This document shows positions 19,320-29,031 of a stretch of DNA of 64,000 nucleotides, piece after piece; position 1 is the first letter of the stretch, and each line of letters begins with the position of its first letter. A program made the position numbers and the translations under genes. Under the pieces are notes generated by a model, which was not told the DNA's origin, searched no databases, and worked only from the letters and a program-made list of their open reading frames with translations. Source of the DNA: Saccharothrix ecbatanensis. GTDB lineage: Bacteria > Actinomycetota > Actinomycetes > Mycobacteriales > Pseudonocardiaceae. The stretch is taken from assembly GCF_014205015.1 (NCBI RefSeq), contig NZ_JACHMO010000001.1:5394001-5458000 (forward strand), read 5' to 3'.

Positions 19320-20284
19320 CGACGTCTCCTCAGGTGTGCGGCGGCCCACGTGCGGGAGTCGGCGTCCAGCAGTGGCACGGTCACCGCGGGCGGCAGCGGG
19401 TCGCCGACATCCTCCCTGGTGAGCAGTGCGGCGGCGGCTTGGAGGTGGCCGGCGCGCAGGCGTCGCGCGGGTGGCTCGCCGGCGAGGTGCGCGGCGAGGT
19501 AGCCGGCGGCGAACGCGTCACCGGCGCCGACCGGTTCCACCACGTCTACCCGCAGGCCGGGCTGGAACGTCGTCGCGTCGCCTTCCACCGCGGTCGCGCC
19601 GCGCGCGCCCTGCTTGATCACGAGGGTTTCCGGGCCGGGCAGCAGGGCTCGCAGTTCCGCCGGATCGCCTGTGCCCCATACGGTCTGTGCCTCGTCCTCG
19701 CCGGCGAGCACGATGTCCGCGGCGTCGGCCAGGTCGCGCAGGACCGACGGGTCGCGGTCGCGCCACAACGCGGGCCGCCAGTTGAGGTCGAACGACACGG
19801 GGACGGCGCGCGGTCGGGTCAGGATCGCGCGCATCAGGTCCAGGCAGGTGTCGGACAGGGCCGCCGTGATGCCGCTGACGTGCGTCAACAGGACGTCGTC
19901 CGGGTTGAGCCGGTCGATGGTGTCCGGGCCCATGGCGGATGCCGCCGAGCCGCGTCGGTAGTAGCGGACGGGGCTGCCGTCGGCGTTCGCTTCCTTGACG
20001 TAGAGGCCGGTCGGCCGGTCCGCGTCGACGCGCACACCGGTGACGTCCACGCCCGCGCCGCCGACCGTGTCGAGGACGGCCCCGCCGAACGCGTCGTCGC
20101 CCACGGCGCTCACCCACCGGCTGCGGACACCCAGCCGGGCCAGGTGGATGGCGACGTTGGACTCGGCGCCGCCGATCGCTCGCGTCCACGTCCGCGCGGC
20201 GCGCACCGGGCCGGGTTCGGCGGGGACCAGGACCACCATGGTCTCGCCCAGGCACACCACGGCGCCCGGCAGGTCGAACCGCAT
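19316..20284 (-). CDS. PfkB family carbohydrate kinase (2-keto-3-deoxygluconate kinase-like)
   Basis: 322 aa; ATG 20284 with GGGAGGA close upstream. Ribokinase fold: N-terminal VVCLGETMVVLVP, substrate region GGAESNVAIHLARLG, and the PfkB signature with catalytic Asp in EPVGAGDAFAAGYLA near residue 275. Overall resemblance is to KdgK, which phosphorylates 2-keto-3-deoxygluconate, but the true substrate in this D-amino-acid context is not certain. First gene of the leftward kinase-iclR-ridA operon; its stop overlaps the iclR start by 4 nt. Confidence 0.9.
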   Translation of the reverse strand: MRFDLPGAVVCLGETMVVLVPAEPGPVRAARTWTRAIGGAESNVAIHLARLGVRSRWVSAVGDDAFGGAVLDTVGGAGVDVTGVRVDADRPTGLYVKEANADGSPVRYYRRGSAASAMGPDTIDRLNPDDVLLTHVSGITAALSDTCLDLMRAILTRPRAVPVSFDLNWRPALWRDRDPSVLRDLADAADIVLAGEDEAQTVWGTGDPAELRALLPGPETLVIKQGARGATAVEGDATTFQPGLRVDVVEPVGAGDAFAAGYLAAHLAGEPPARRLRAGHLQAAAALLTREDVGDPLPPAVTVPLLDADSRTWAAAHLRRRR

Positions 20285-20371
20285 CCGTCCTCCCTGGGCT
20301 CGGGGGTCTCGCTCGATTGACGGGGTGGGCGACCGAATGTTACACACTGGGTGATCACATCGCGCAATAGT

Positions 20372-20390
20372 CGTTGCGTTACATGCAACG
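20372..20390. promoter_or_regulatory. Candidate operator in the divergent promoter region
   Basis: CGTTGC and GCAACG arms (20372-20377, 20385-20390) separated by 7 bp, located between the divergent kinase-iclR-ridA and dehydratase-aminoacylase operons. GTGATCAC (8-bp palindrome) lies about 10 bp to the left. A position and shape suitable for IclR binding; not proven. Confidence 0.4.
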
Positions 20391-20404
20391 TGAGGGGCGG
20401 GAAC

Positions 20405-21673
20405 GTGGACCTGGACGCTGTGGATCTGGACGCTGTGGCCGCCATCCGCGACGAACGGGCCGACTGGCGGTTCAAGGGCCTGCCGGCGGACGTGTTCGGC
20501 GCGACGCTCGGCGACGTGGCCGCGCGCCGGCTCGACCTGTTCACCGGTGGTTTCGTCGGGCCGCTGGTCGTGCTGGACGCCGCCGCGCTGGAGCACAACC
20601 TCGCCACGATGGCCCGCTGGTGCGCCGACCGCGGTGTGCTGCTGGCCCCGCACGGCAAGACGACCATGGCCCCTCAGCTGTTCGCCCGCCAGTTGGAGCA
20701 CGGCGCGTGGGGCATCACGGCGGCCAACATCAGCCAGCTCCGGGTGTACCGGGCGTTCGGGGTGCGGCGGGTGGTGCTGGCCAACCAGCTGGTGGACCCG
20801 GCCGGACTGCGGTGGCTGGCCGCGGAACTGGCCGCCGACGACACGTTCGAGTTCACCTGTTGGGTTGATTCGGTGGCGGGCGTGGCGCGGATGACGGAGG
20901 CGTTGGGTGCGGTCGCGCGTCCGGTCGACGTGCTGGTCGAGCTGGGTGCTGCCGGTGGCCGGACCGGGGCGCGTGATCTTGCCACGGCTCTCGACGTCGG
21001 GCGTGCGGCGGTGGCCAGTCCGGCGTTGCGGTTGGCGGGTGTCGGTGGCTACGAGGGCGCGTTGGCGCATGACGCGTCGGTCGCGGCGCAGTCCGTTGTG
21101 GACGGTTACCTGACCTCGTTGCGGGAGTTGGCGATCGGGTTGGGTGGCTTGTTCGAGGTGGACGAGCCGATCGTCACGGCCGGTGGCAGCGCTTACTTCG
21201 ATCAGGTGGCGGCGAGGTTGACCGAGCCGTGGCCGTTCCCGGTGCGGCCGGTGCTGCGCAGCGGCGCGTACATCACCCACGACGACGGGTTCTACCGCGG
21301 TATCTCGCCGTTCGGCCGCACACCGGGCGCGGAGCCGTTCCGGCCGGCCTTGCGGGCGTGGGCGCAGGTGACGTCGCGGCCCCAACCGGACCTGGCGTTG
21401 CTGACGTTGGGCAAGCGGGACGCGTCGTTCGACGAAGGTCTGCCGGAGCCGCAGGTCGTGCGCGGTCGGGACGGTGTGGAGCGGCCGTTGAAGGCCGAGG
21501 TCACGGCGCTCAACGACCAGCACGCGTTCGTGCGGCTGTCCGGTGATGACGTGGAGGTCGGCGACTGGGTCGGTCTCGGTCTGTCGCACCCGTGCACGGT
21601 GTTCGACAAGTGGCCGCTGATCCCGGTGGTCGAGGGCACCACCGTGGTCGACTTCGTGCGCACGTACTTCTGA
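20405..21673 (+). CDS. D-serine/D-threonine dehydratase-like PLP enzyme (amino acid deaminase)
   Basis: 422 aa from GTG 20405, with GAGGGG 8 nt upstream. Alanine-racemase-type TIM barrel with the PLP lysine in LLAPHGKTTMAPQ (Lys85), followed by the C-terminal D-serine dehydratase-like domain containing the metal-binding HPCTVFDKW segment near residue 396 and a SGAYITHDDGFY motif. Such enzymes deaminate D-Ser/D-Thr to keto acids and ammonia via an enamine, which the neighbouring RidA would hydrolyse. It is followed after 21 bp by the D-aminoacylase gene. Confidence 0.88.
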   Translation: MDLDAVDLDAVAAIRDERADWRFKGLPADVFGATLGDVAARRLDLFTGGFVGPLVVLDAAALEHNLATMARWCADRGVLLAPHGKTTMAPQLFARQLEHGAWGITAANISQLRVYRAFGVRRVVLANQLVDPAGLRWLAAELAADDTFEFTCWVDSVAGVARMTEALGAVARPVDVLVELGAAGGRTGARDLATALDVGRAAVASPALRLAGVGGYEGALAHDASVAAQSVVDGYLTSLRELAIGLGGLFEVDEPIVTAGGSAYFDQVAARLTEPWPFPVRPVLRSGAYITHDDGFYRGISPFGRTPGAEPFRPALRAWAQVTSRPQPDLALLTLGKRDASFDEGLPEPQVVRGRDGVERPLKAEVTALNDQHAFVRLSGDDVEVGDWVGLGLSHPCTVFDKWPLIPVVEGTTVVDFVRTYF

Positions 21674-21694
21674 GACACGTCTGGGGGCGGCGGC

Positions 21695-23275
21695 GTGGAC
21701 ATCGTGTTCAGGGGCGCACGGGTGGTGGACGGCACCGGCGCGCCCGCGTACCTGGCCGACGTGGGTGTGCGCGACGGTCGGATCGGCGCGATCGGCGGTC
21801 GGATCGGGGCACGTCGGGTTGTCGACGCGGACGGCCTGGTGCTCGCGCCGGGGTTCATCGACATGCACTCGCACTCCGACCTCCGGGTGCTGGCCGAGCC
21901 GGACCACCTGGCCAAGGTGTCCCAGGGTGTGACGACGGAGGTCCTCGGTCAGGACGGGTTGTCGTACGCGCCGGTGGACGACGCGGCGCTGGCCGTGCTG
22001 CGCGGGCAGTTGGCCGGGTGGAACGACGACCCGCCGGGGTTCGACTGGGACTGGCGGTCGGTCGGCGAGTACCTGGACCGCCTCGACCAGGGCATCGCCG
22101 TCAACGCCGCTTACCTCGTGCCGCAGGGGACGCTGCGGATGCTGTGCGTCGGGTACGACGACCGGCCCGCCACCGACGCCGAACTGGACCGGATGCGGAC
22201 CGTGCTGGCGCGGTCGTTGCGGGAGGGTGCGGTGGGGATGTCGTCGGGGTTGACCTACACGCCCGGCATGTACGCGGACACGGCCGAGCTGACGGCGTTG
22301 TGCCGGGTGGTCGGTGGGCTCGGCGGGTTCTACAGCCCGCACCACCGCAGTTACGGCGTCGGCGCGTTGGAGGCGTACGCGGAGATGGTGGGGGTGTCGC
22401 GTGAGTCCGGGTGCCCGTTGCACTTGGCGCACGCGACGATGAACTTCGAGGTCAACCGGGGTCGGGCGGGTGAGCTGCTGGACCTGCTCGACGACGCCTT
22501 GGCTGGGGGCGTGGACGTCACGCTGGACACGTACCCGTACCTGGCGGGGGCGACGTACCTGTCCGCGTTGCTGCCGAGCTGGGCCGGTGCGGGTGGGCCG
22601 GAGGCGACGTTGGCCCGTCTGTCCGATGTGGACGTGCGCGAGCGGATCCGGGTGGAGATCGAGGAGACCGGGTCGGACGGGTGCCATGGGGTGCCGGTGG
22701 ACTGGGGGGCGATCGAGGTCAACGGGGTGCGTGCGGCGGAGAACGCGCACCTGGTCGGGCGTTCCGTCGCGGAGTCCGCGCGCCTGGCCGGACGACCGCC
22801 CGCCGAGCTGTACTTCGACGTGCTGATCTCCGAGCGGTTGGGGACGTCGTGCCTGATGCACGTGGGGGACGAGGAGAACGTGCGGGCGATCATGCGCCAC
22901 CCGGCGCACACCGGCGGCAGTGACGGCCTGCTGGTAGGCGCCCGCCCGCATCCGCGCGGGTGGGGCACGTTCCCGCGTTATCTCGGGCGGTACGTGCGGG
23001 AGCTGGGGGTGCTCGGGTTGGAGGAATGCGTGGCCCACTTGACCGGGCGTGCCGCTCGGCGTCTGCGCTTGGCCGATCGTGGGCTCGTGCGCGAGGGCTA
23101 CGCGGCCGATCTGGTGCTGTTCGACCCGGACACGGTGGCGGACCGGGCCACGTTCGACCGGCCCCGACAGGCCGCCGTCGGTATCACGCACGTGCTCGTC
23201 AACGGGGTGCCGGTGATCGACGAGGGTCGGCGGACCGACGCCCTCCCCGGCCACTCCCTACGCCACCGCACCTGA
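21695..23275 (+). CDS. N-acyl-D-amino-acid deacylase family protein (D-aminoacylase)
   Basis: 526 aa, GTG start at 21695. Amidohydrolase-superfamily fold: beta-sandwich N-terminus, HxH metal motif in GFIDMHSHSD (His58, His60), MSSGLTYTPGM, HLAHATMN and the late GGSDGLLVG motif (catalytic Asp). Where classical D-aminoacylases have a Cys (GNCG), this has GQDGLSYAP, as in a distinct subgroup, so substrate range may differ. It should release free D-amino acids from N-acyl-D-amino acids (or cut a related amide) for the deaminase encoded directly upstream. Confidence 0.87.
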   Translation: MDIVFRGARVVDGTGAPAYLADVGVRDGRIGAIGGRIGARRVVDADGLVLAPGFIDMHSHSDLRVLAEPDHLAKVSQGVTTEVLGQDGLSYAPVDDAALAVLRGQLAGWNDDPPGFDWDWRSVGEYLDRLDQGIAVNAAYLVPQGTLRMLCVGYDDRPATDAELDRMRTVLARSLREGAVGMSSGLTYTPGMYADTAELTALCRVVGGLGGFYSPHHRSYGVGALEAYAEMVGVSRESGCPLHLAHATMNFEVNRGRAGELLDLLDDALAGGVDVTLDTYPYLAGATYLSALLPSWAGAGGPEATLARLSDVDVRERIRVEIEETGSDGCHGVPVDWGAIEVNGVRAAENAHLVGRSVAESARLAGRPPAELYFDVLISERLGTSCLMHVGDEENVRAIMRHPAHTGGSDGLLVGARPHPRGWGTFPRYLGRYVRELGVLGLEECVAHLTGRAARRLRLADRGLVREGYAADLVLFDPDTVADRATFDRPRQAAVGITHVLVNGVPVIDEGRRTDALPGHSLRHRT

Positions 23276-23322
23276 CCGCCAGCAGCTCCGGCACACACGG
23301 CGCGCGCCTGACCACCTGCCGA

Positions 23323-23346
23323 CACCGGCACCGGCACCGGCACCGG
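23323..23346. repeat. Four tandem CACCGG hexamers
   Basis: Perfect 4 x 6-bp repeat just downstream of the D-aminoacylase stop, at the border of the IS-remnant region. Confidence 0.9.
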
Positions 23347-23404
23347 CGGCGAGCCGTCCTGAGCGTTGAACTCGGGGGTCCTGAACGTAGGACACGGTTG
23401 TTCT

Positions 23405-23671
23405 GGACGCAGCCACGACTATGTCCGTCACGGCACATCCACGCTCTTCGCCGCGTTGGAGGTCGCCACCGGCAAGCTGACCGAGGTGCTCAAGCCCTGG
23501 CATCGCAACAGCGAGTTCCTGGCATTCCTCAAGCAGATCGAGCGCACCGACCCAGACGTCACCGGCGCCGACGGCGAGCAGGTCGAGCCGCACCTGGCGA
23601 TGGACAACTACGCCGCCCCACACCTACGCGGTCGACCGGCGGATTTATCGACGCCCTCATCGAATTTTTAG
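23405..23671 (+). pseudogene. IS630-family transposase remnant
   Basis: Translated frame carries HDYVRHGTSTLFAALEVATG, LKPWHRNSEFLAFLKQIER and HLAMDNYAAPH, which match the central DDE region of IS630-type transposases. The N-terminal DNA-binding part and the C-terminal DDE end are missing, and the frame closes shortly after the second Asp region. No terminal inverted repeats were found. A dead fragment. Confidence 0.8.
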
Positions 23672-23812
23672 TCAATTCTAATCGAATCCACAGGTTCGGG
23701 TCGGACCGTCCTGGCACTATTGGCCCCGGGGGCGAGCGCTTGCAGCATTAACAGAGAGCCTTCCGGCCGAGGCCGCCGAACGGTCCGATCGCGAACAAGG
23801 AGAAATCCCCCG

Positions 23813-24175
23813 ATGGACACCCTCAAGAAGATGGCGATGCGGACAGGAATCGTCCTCACTGGATTGTGCGGTGTCGTGCTGCTTGGCGGCGGCAAGGTGG
23901 CATCAGGAACTCTGCTGATCGCCATGACTTTTATCATGGTTCTACCGGTCAGGCGACACAAGCTTCCCGGCTGGGCTCGCGCCGGATTAATTTGTGCCGT
24001 ATTCGGTGCTGTGATATGGAATATCTCCACCACTGAACTTCCGGATCCCTCGAATCGCATGGTGATGGCATGTGCTGACGAATCCCTTAATACATATACG
24101 CCAACCGGTTTCAAGTTCTTGGACCAGTTGAACCTTATTTTCAGCAGCTTTCTAGCCCAAGCGGCTCCTTCCTAG
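23813..24175 (+). CDS. Hypothetical small membrane protein, 120 aa
   Basis: ATG 23813 with AAGGAG at 23797-23802. Two or three hydrophobic segments in the first 75 residues (GIVLTGLCGVVLLGGG, GTLLIAMTFIMVLPV, AGLICAVFGAVIWNI), then a soluble tail with one Cys. No family recognised. The stretch 23660-24175 uses many more A/T-ending codons (ATA, TTA, ATT) than anything around it and lies between two dead transposase genes, so it probably arrived by horizontal transfer. Confidence 0.6.
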   Translation: MDTLKKMAMRTGIVLTGLCGVVLLGGGKVASGTLLIAMTFIMVLPVRRHKLPGWARAGLICAVFGAVIWNISTTELPDPSNRMVMACADESLNTYTPTGFKFLDQLNLIFSSFLAQAAPS

Positions 24176-24239
24176 TGAAGGGTGCGGGGTCGTCGTTCCA
24201 GGTGCCGATGCCGATGGCCTGACGTTTCAGGAGGGAGGT

Positions 24240-24900
24240 GCCTGTGGAGGGCAGGAACCCTGGCGACGCGCTCGGCCGACCCTCCCAGGAGCAGGCCGAG
24301 ATCGCCTCGCTGCGCCGGCAGCCCGCGAAGGCGGAGCGAAGCTCGCCACGACGGAGATCGCGTAGGAGGTCATCGGAAGAGTGCACGTGCTCATAGAGCA
24401 GATCACGGAGACCACGGACGCCGACCTGGCGCGTAAGATAAGCCGCCGTCGCAGGGTCTACGCGATCCTCTCGAATGCAGCCAGTACGTCGGGTCGGAGT
24501 CGACCAGGTATCGCGTGCTGGCCGAAAAGGCGCAAGTCTGCCACCCGTCCCGGAAGGTCGAACTACCCGGGACCGGACCCGATCAGGTGCATTCGTGGGA
24601 CATCACGAAACTGACCGGCCCCCGCGAAGGGCGACTGCGACGACGATGACGTTCAAGACCGTGAGAACATCGCCGACCGGTCTCGGCGTCACTCGGTCGA
24701 GGTCCCGCCCCCACATCTCGAACGAAAACCCGTACTCGGAGAAGCTGTTCAAGACGATGAAGTACCTGCCCGTGTTCCCCGACCGGTTCGTCGCCGTCAC
24801 CCATGCACGCCACCTGCACATCGGGATCGGCAAACATACCCGCCGACGCGCATTACGCCCTCTGCTCCGGGGTCTTCAAGTAGACCACCCTCAGAGGACT
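24240..24900 (+). mobile_element. Decayed IS3-family insertion sequence
   Basis: Fragments of both IS3 reading frames are visible in changing frames. An OrfA-like coiled-coil stretch (AEIASLRRQ, then ATTEIA, a stop, and EVIGRVHVLIEQITETTDADLARK at 24295-24440) is followed by OrfB pieces: QVHSWDITKLTGP near 24588-24625, then PHISNENPYSEKLFKTMKYL and FPDRF at 24712-24790, then a degraded HxGIGxHTP-like segment near 24820. Stops, frameshifts and deletions interrupt it throughout; most of the DDE core is gone. No clear end repeats. Confidence 0.8.
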
Positions 24901-24976
24901 TCAAAGACGGACCACTAGAGGTACGACACGCGCGTTCCGAACGCCCACTCGTTTGCGGCAGGAACGGCCGGCCGCC

Positions 24977-25504
24977 TCAGGAGTTGGAGGCGGCTTGGCT
25001 GGCTTGCGGGGCTTCACTGGCTTGCGGGGCAGCGAGGGCTTGGGGATTGGCAGCGGCCTGGAAGCCGGCGAGGTAGGTCCGGAGGCCGCGTTGGCCGCTG
25101 CGCATCATCAGCTCGTGGTTGGCCTTCAGGATCGGGCGACTGACCAGGGCCAGTCGACGCACCAGCGGCTTGCACACGACGACCTGCTGGTCGTACACGA
25201 TGCGCGAGCCGGCGCCGTCAGCGAAGATCCGCCAGCTCACCGTGCCGTCCATGTCGCCGAGCAGGTCGGCGCGCAGCAACCCCGCGTCCGGATCCTTGGC
25301 GTTGTGATGCGCCTCGAAGACCAGGTCATACGGCAGCACGGAACGGCACCGCAGCTCGGCCGCGTTCTCGCCGACCTGGCGCGCCTCCCGCACCTCACGC
25401 CACCAGTGCGGGTAGCTGCGCAGGTCGGCCAGCACGTCGAAGGTCTGCGCGGGAGTGCTGTCCACCGACCACACACTGCGGAATCGGTACGAGTTCAGGG
25501 GCAT
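24977..25504 (-). CDS. SRPBCC (START-like) family protein
   Basis: 175 aa from ATG 25504 (the frame is open further upstream through repeat DNA, which I judge non-coding). Helix-grip fold features: SVWSVDSTPAQTFDVLADLRSYPHWW near the N-terminus, central strands (DMDGTVSWRIFADGAGSRIVYDQQVVV) and the long C-terminal helix ending in LRTYLAGFQ. Ligand-binding cavity proteins of this type include polyketide cyclases. The last ~25 residues (ALAAPQASEAPQASQAASNS) are a low-complexity repeat tail. Function unknown. Confidence 0.8.
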   Translation of the reverse strand: MPLNSYRFRSVWSVDSTPAQTFDVLADLRSYPHWWREVREARQVGENAAELRCRSVLPYDLVFEAHHNAKDPDAGLLRADLLGDMDGTVSWRIFADGAGSRIVYDQQVVVCKPLVRRLALVSRPILKANHELMMRSGQRGLRTYLAGFQAAANPQALAAPQASEAPQASQAASNS

Positions 25505-25928
25505 ACCACCATGATCACGCACTACGCCCGCGTCCGCACCCATCCGGACCACCGCGTCCGCACCCATCACCCGTCCGCCGGCGCCGCCCGCCCGGCATCC
25601 GTTCACCGGCGTCCGTCCACCGGGACCTTCCGCCGGCATCCGTCCGCCCCGCTGGCATCCGTTCACCGACGTCCGTCCACCGGCATCCGTCCGCCGGCAC
25701 CCGTCCAGCCGCGTCCGTCCAGCAGCACCCTTCCGGTGGCCAATCTGTCCGGTGGTGCTCTTCCGGCTTCGGCGGCGGGGTTCCGGGGGCGGGCGTCTGA
25801 GTGGATGCCTGGGCCGTCGCGCCTCCATAATTCCGGCAACGCAATCCGGTTTACCATTCATCCCCGAAGTGCCGTAACGCCTTTGGGTGATCTTGGCTCA
25901 GCCGGACCGCTCAGCCGAACCCTTTGCC
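25505..25928. repeat. Intergenic repeat-rich region, CATCCGTCCACCGG-type units
   Basis: 424 bp without a credible gene. From about 25540 to 25735 it is built of imperfect 12-16-bp units around GGCATCCGTYCACCG and GTCCGTCCACCGG, with at least ten copies at irregular spacing. A longer ~30-bp block near 25596-25625 recurs near 25650-25683. Lies upstream of the SRPBCC gene and downstream of uvrA. No protein-coding codon pattern was seen. Confidence 0.7.
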
Positions 25929-28802
25929 TCAGCCGACCGCGGCCTCGGCGGGCAGGACTTCGCGTAGGAACTGGCCGGTGTAGCTGTCTGCGACGTCGGC
26001 TACCTGCTCCGGCGTGCCCTCGGCGATCACCATGCCTCCTCCGGACCCACCCTCCGGGCCCATGTCGACCACCCAGTCCGACGTCTTGATCACATCGAGG
26101 TTGTGCTCGATCACGACCACCGTGTTGCCCTTGTCCACCAACCCGTTGATCACACCGAGCAGCTTGCGGATGTCCTCGAAGTGCAAACCGGTGGTCGGCT
26201 CGTCGAGGATGTACACCGTCTTGCCGGTGGACCGCTTCTGCAACTCCGCCGCCAGCTTCACCCGCTGCGCCTCACCACCGGACAACGTCGGCGCGGGCTG
26301 TCCGAGCCGCACATACCCGAGGCCCACGTCGACCAGCGTGCGCAGGTGCCGGTGGATCGAGTTGATCGGCTCGAAGAACCCCGCGGCCTCCTCGATCGGC
26401 ATGTCGAGGACCTCGGCGATCGTCTTGCCCTTGTAGTGCACTTCCAGCGTCTCGCGGTTGTACCGGGCGCCCTTGCACACCTCGCACGGCACGTACACGT
26501 CCGGCAGGAAGTTCATCTCGATCTTGATCGTGCCGTCGCCCGCGCACGCCTCGCAGCGCCCGCCCTTGACGTTGAACGAGAACCGCCCCGGCTGGTAGCC
26601 GCGCACCTTCGCCTCGGTGGTCGACGCGAACAGCTTCCGCACGTGGTCGAACACACCCGTGTAGGTGGCCGGGTTGGACCGCGGGGTCCGACCGATCGGC
26701 GACTGGTCGACCTGCACCAGCTTGTCGACCTCCTCCAGACCGCGGATCCGGGTGTGGCGGCCGGGCACCTGCCGTGCGCCGTTGAGCTTGTTCGCCAGCA
26801 CGGTCGCCAGGATGTCGTTGACCAGCGTGGACTTGCCCGAACCGGACACGCCCGTGACCGCCACCAGACAACCCAGCGGGAACGACACGTCGATGCCGCG
26901 CAGGTTGTGCTCCCGCGCGCCCACCACGGTCAGCTGCCGCTTCTTGTCGACCTTGCGCCGCACCGCGGGCATCGGGATCGACCGGCGGCCCGACAGGTAC
27001 GCGCCGGTGATCGACTCCTTGTTCTTCAGCAGCTCCTTGTACGGGCCGCTGTGCACGACCTTGCCGCCGTGCTCGCCCGCGCCCGGACCGATGTCGACCA
27101 CCCAGTCGGACGTGCGGATGGTGTCCTCGTCGTGCTCGACCACGATCAGCGTGTTGCCCAGGTCGCGCAGCCTGCTCAACGTCTCGATCAGCCGGTGGTT
27201 GTCGCGCTGGTGCAGGCCGATCGACGGCTCGTCCAGCACGTACAGCACGCCGACCAGGCCGGAGCCGATCTGCGTCGCCAGCCTGATCCGCTGCGCCTCA
27301 CCACCCGAAAGAGTGCCGGACGCGCGGTCCAGGGAGAGGTAGTCGAGGCCCACGTCGAGCAGGAAGTGCAGCCGGGCCTGGATCTCCTTGAGCACCGCGC
27401 CCGCGATCATCGACTCGCGCTTGCCGAGCTTCAGCCCGTCCAGGAACTCGGAGCACTCCCCCACCGACATGGCGCACACCTCGGCGATGGACTTGTCGCC
27501 CTTGCGCCCGTGGTGCAGCGTGACGGCCAGGATCTCCGGCTTGAGGCGGGTGCCCTGGCACGACGGGCACGGCACCTCCCGCATGTAGCCCTCGTACTTC
27601 TCCCGCATGTACTCGGACTCGGTCTGCTCCTGCCGCCGCTCCAGGAACGGGATCACGCCCTCGTAGTTGGCGTAGTAGGAGCGCTCACGGCCGTAGCGGT
27701 TCTTGTAGCGGACGTTGACCTGCTCGTCGACGCCGTGCAGCACCGCCTTCTGCGCCTTGGTGGGCAGCTGCCGCCACGGCGTGTCCGTCCGGAACCCGAT
27801 CGCCAGGCCCAGCGACTCCAGCAACCGGGTGAAGTACTCGGCGGTCTGGCCGCTCGCCCAGGGTGCGATGGCGCCGTCGGCCAGGGACAGCTCGTCGTCC
27901 GGCACGACCAGCTCCGGGTCGACCTCCTTGCGCACGCCGATGCCGGTGCACACGGGGCAGGCGCCGTAGGGCGAGTTGAACGAGAACGACCGCGGCTCCA
28001 GGTCCTCGATCGCCAACGGGTGGGCGTTCGGGCAGGCCAGGTTCTCCGAGAAGCCGCGCACCCGGCCGGGGTCGTTCTCCGGCACGTCCACGAACTCCAG
28101 CTCGACCAGGCCGTCCGCCAGGCGCAGCGCCGTCTCCACCGAGTCGGTCAGCCGCTGCTTGGAGCTCGCCTTCACGCTCAACCGGTCGATCACGACCGCG
28201 ATCTGGTGCTTCTCCTGCTTCTTCAGCTTCGGCACCTCGCCCAGCGCGTACACGACGCCGTCGACCTTGGCGCGCGAGTAGCCCTGGGACTGGAGGGTGG
28301 AGAACAGGTCGAGGTACTCGCCCTTGCGGCCCCGGATGACGGGCGCGAGCACCTGGAACTTGGTGCCGGACTCCATCGCCAGCACCTGGTCCACGATCTG
28401 CTGCGGCGTCTGCTTGCTGATCGCCTCGCCGCAGGTCGGGCAGTGCGCCTTGCCGGCGCGGGCGTAGAGGAGCCGGAGGTAGTCGTAGACCTCGGTGATG
28501 GTGCCCACGGTCGACCGCGGGTTGCGGCTGGTGGACTTCTGGTCGATCGACACGGCGGGCGAGAGGCCCTCGATGAAGTCGACGTCCGGTTTGTCCATCT
28601 GACCGAGGAACTGCCGCGCGTACGCCGACAGCGACTCGACGTAGCGGCGCTGGCCTTCGGCGAAGATCGTGTCGAAGGCGAGGCTGGACTTGCCCGAGCC
28701 CGAGAGCCCGGTGAACACGATGAGGCTGTCCCTCGGCAGGTCGAGGTCCACCCCTCGCAGGTTGTGCTCGCGCGCCCCGCGAACGACAAGCCGGTCAGCC
28801 AC
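25929..28802 (-). CDS. uvrA: Excinuclease ABC subunit A
   Basis: 957 aa, usual length, GTG start at 28802. UvrA dimer scans DNA for bulky lesions and loads UvrB in nucleotide-excision repair. Two ABC ATPase halves: Walker [10 protein letters not shown] (32-40) and GVSGSGKST (about 650), both with LSGGEAQR signatures and DEPS/DEPT Walker B; zinc-finger cysteines in CPTCGEA, CPVCTG, CPSCQG and CEACAGDG ... CEVCKG. An SOS box lies 30 bp upstream of the start, so induction by DNA damage through LexA is expected. Confidence 0.98.
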   Translation of the reverse strand: MADRLVVRGAREHNLRGVDLDLPRDSLIVFTGLSGSGKSSLAFDTIFAEGQRRYVESLSAYARQFLGQMDKPDVDFIEGLSPAVSIDQKSTSRNPRSTVGTITEVYDYLRLLYARAGKAHCPTCGEAISKQTPQQIVDQVLAMESGTKFQVLAPVIRGRKGEYLDLFSTLQSQGYSRAKVDGVVYALGEVPKLKKQEKHQIAVVIDRLSVKASSKQRLTDSVETALRLADGLVELEFVDVPENDPGRVRGFSENLACPNAHPLAIEDLEPRSFSFNSPYGACPVCTGIGVRKEVDPELVVPDDELSLADGAIAPWASGQTAEYFTRLLESLGLAIGFRTDTPWRQLPTKAQKAVLHGVDEQVNVRYKNRYGRERSYYANYEGVIPFLERRQEQTESEYMREKYEGYMREVPCPSCQGTRLKPEILAVTLHHGRKGDKSIAEVCAMSVGECSEFLDGLKLGKRESMIAGAVLKEIQARLHFLLDVGLDYLSLDRASGTLSGGEAQRIRLATQIGSGLVGVLYVLDEPSIGLHQRDNHRLIETLSRLRDLGNTLIVVEHDEDTIRTSDWVVDIGPGAGEHGGKVVHSGPYKELLKNKESITGAYLSGRRSIPMPAVRRKVDKKRQLTVVGAREHNLRGIDVSFPLGCLVAVTGVSGSGKSTLVNDILATVLANKLNGARQVPGRHTRIRGLEEVDKLVQVDQSPIGRTPRSNPATYTGVFDHVRKLFASTTEAKVRGYQPGRFSFNVKGGRCEACAGDGTIKIEMNFLPDVYVPCEVCKGARYNRETLEVHYKGKTIAEVLDMPIEEAAGFFEPINSIHRHLRTLVDVGLGYVRLGQPAPTLSGGEAQRVKLAAELQKRSTGKTVYILDEPTTGLHFEDIRKLLGVINGLVDKGNTVVVIEHNLDVIKTSDWVVDMGPEGGSGGGMVIAEGTPEQVADVADSYTGQFLREVLPAEAAVG

Positions 28803-28831
28803 AACGGTTCCCTTCGGTATTCGACCTTCCC

Positions 28832-28847
28832 CCGAACAGATGTTCGA
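28832..28847. promoter_or_regulatory. LexA-binding SOS box upstream of uvrA
   Basis: CCGAACAGATGTTCGA differs from the actinobacterial LexA consensus TCGAACNNNTGTTCGA only at its first base, and the core CGAAC-N4-GTTCG is a perfect palindrome. It lies 30 bp upstream of the uvrA GTG, where LexA would cover the promoter. Confidence 0.9.
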
Positions 28848-29031
28848 AAAGCGTATCGGACCACTGCTTCGGCCCTGTCGGGGAGGGCGTCAACCATGCT
28901 AGGTGCGACCACCGACAAAACCGTTACGGGCACTTCCGGGATCGTGCGCCAACGGCTCTACCGACAGGTAGTCAAGGCCCCTACGCTGGGGCGATAGGCC
29001 GTTCGGCCGCATACTCCGGGATGAGGTGCCC

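Noticed and set aside
20285..23254. Minus-strand frame continuing upstream of the sugar kinase through two divergent genes
   Set aside because: The kinase has its own ATG with ribosome-binding site at 20284; the upstream part is antisense shadow of the deaminase and aminoacylase genes.
24977..25861. Extended N-terminus of the SRPBCC protein into the repeat region
   Set aside because: The added 119 residues are Gly/Arg-rich repeat translation; the domain starts normally at ATG 25504.
26103..28997. A long + strand open frame opposite uvrA
   Set aside because: Low-complexity, Leu/Val/Arg/His-rich translation with no motifs; uvrA on the other strand explains the sequence.
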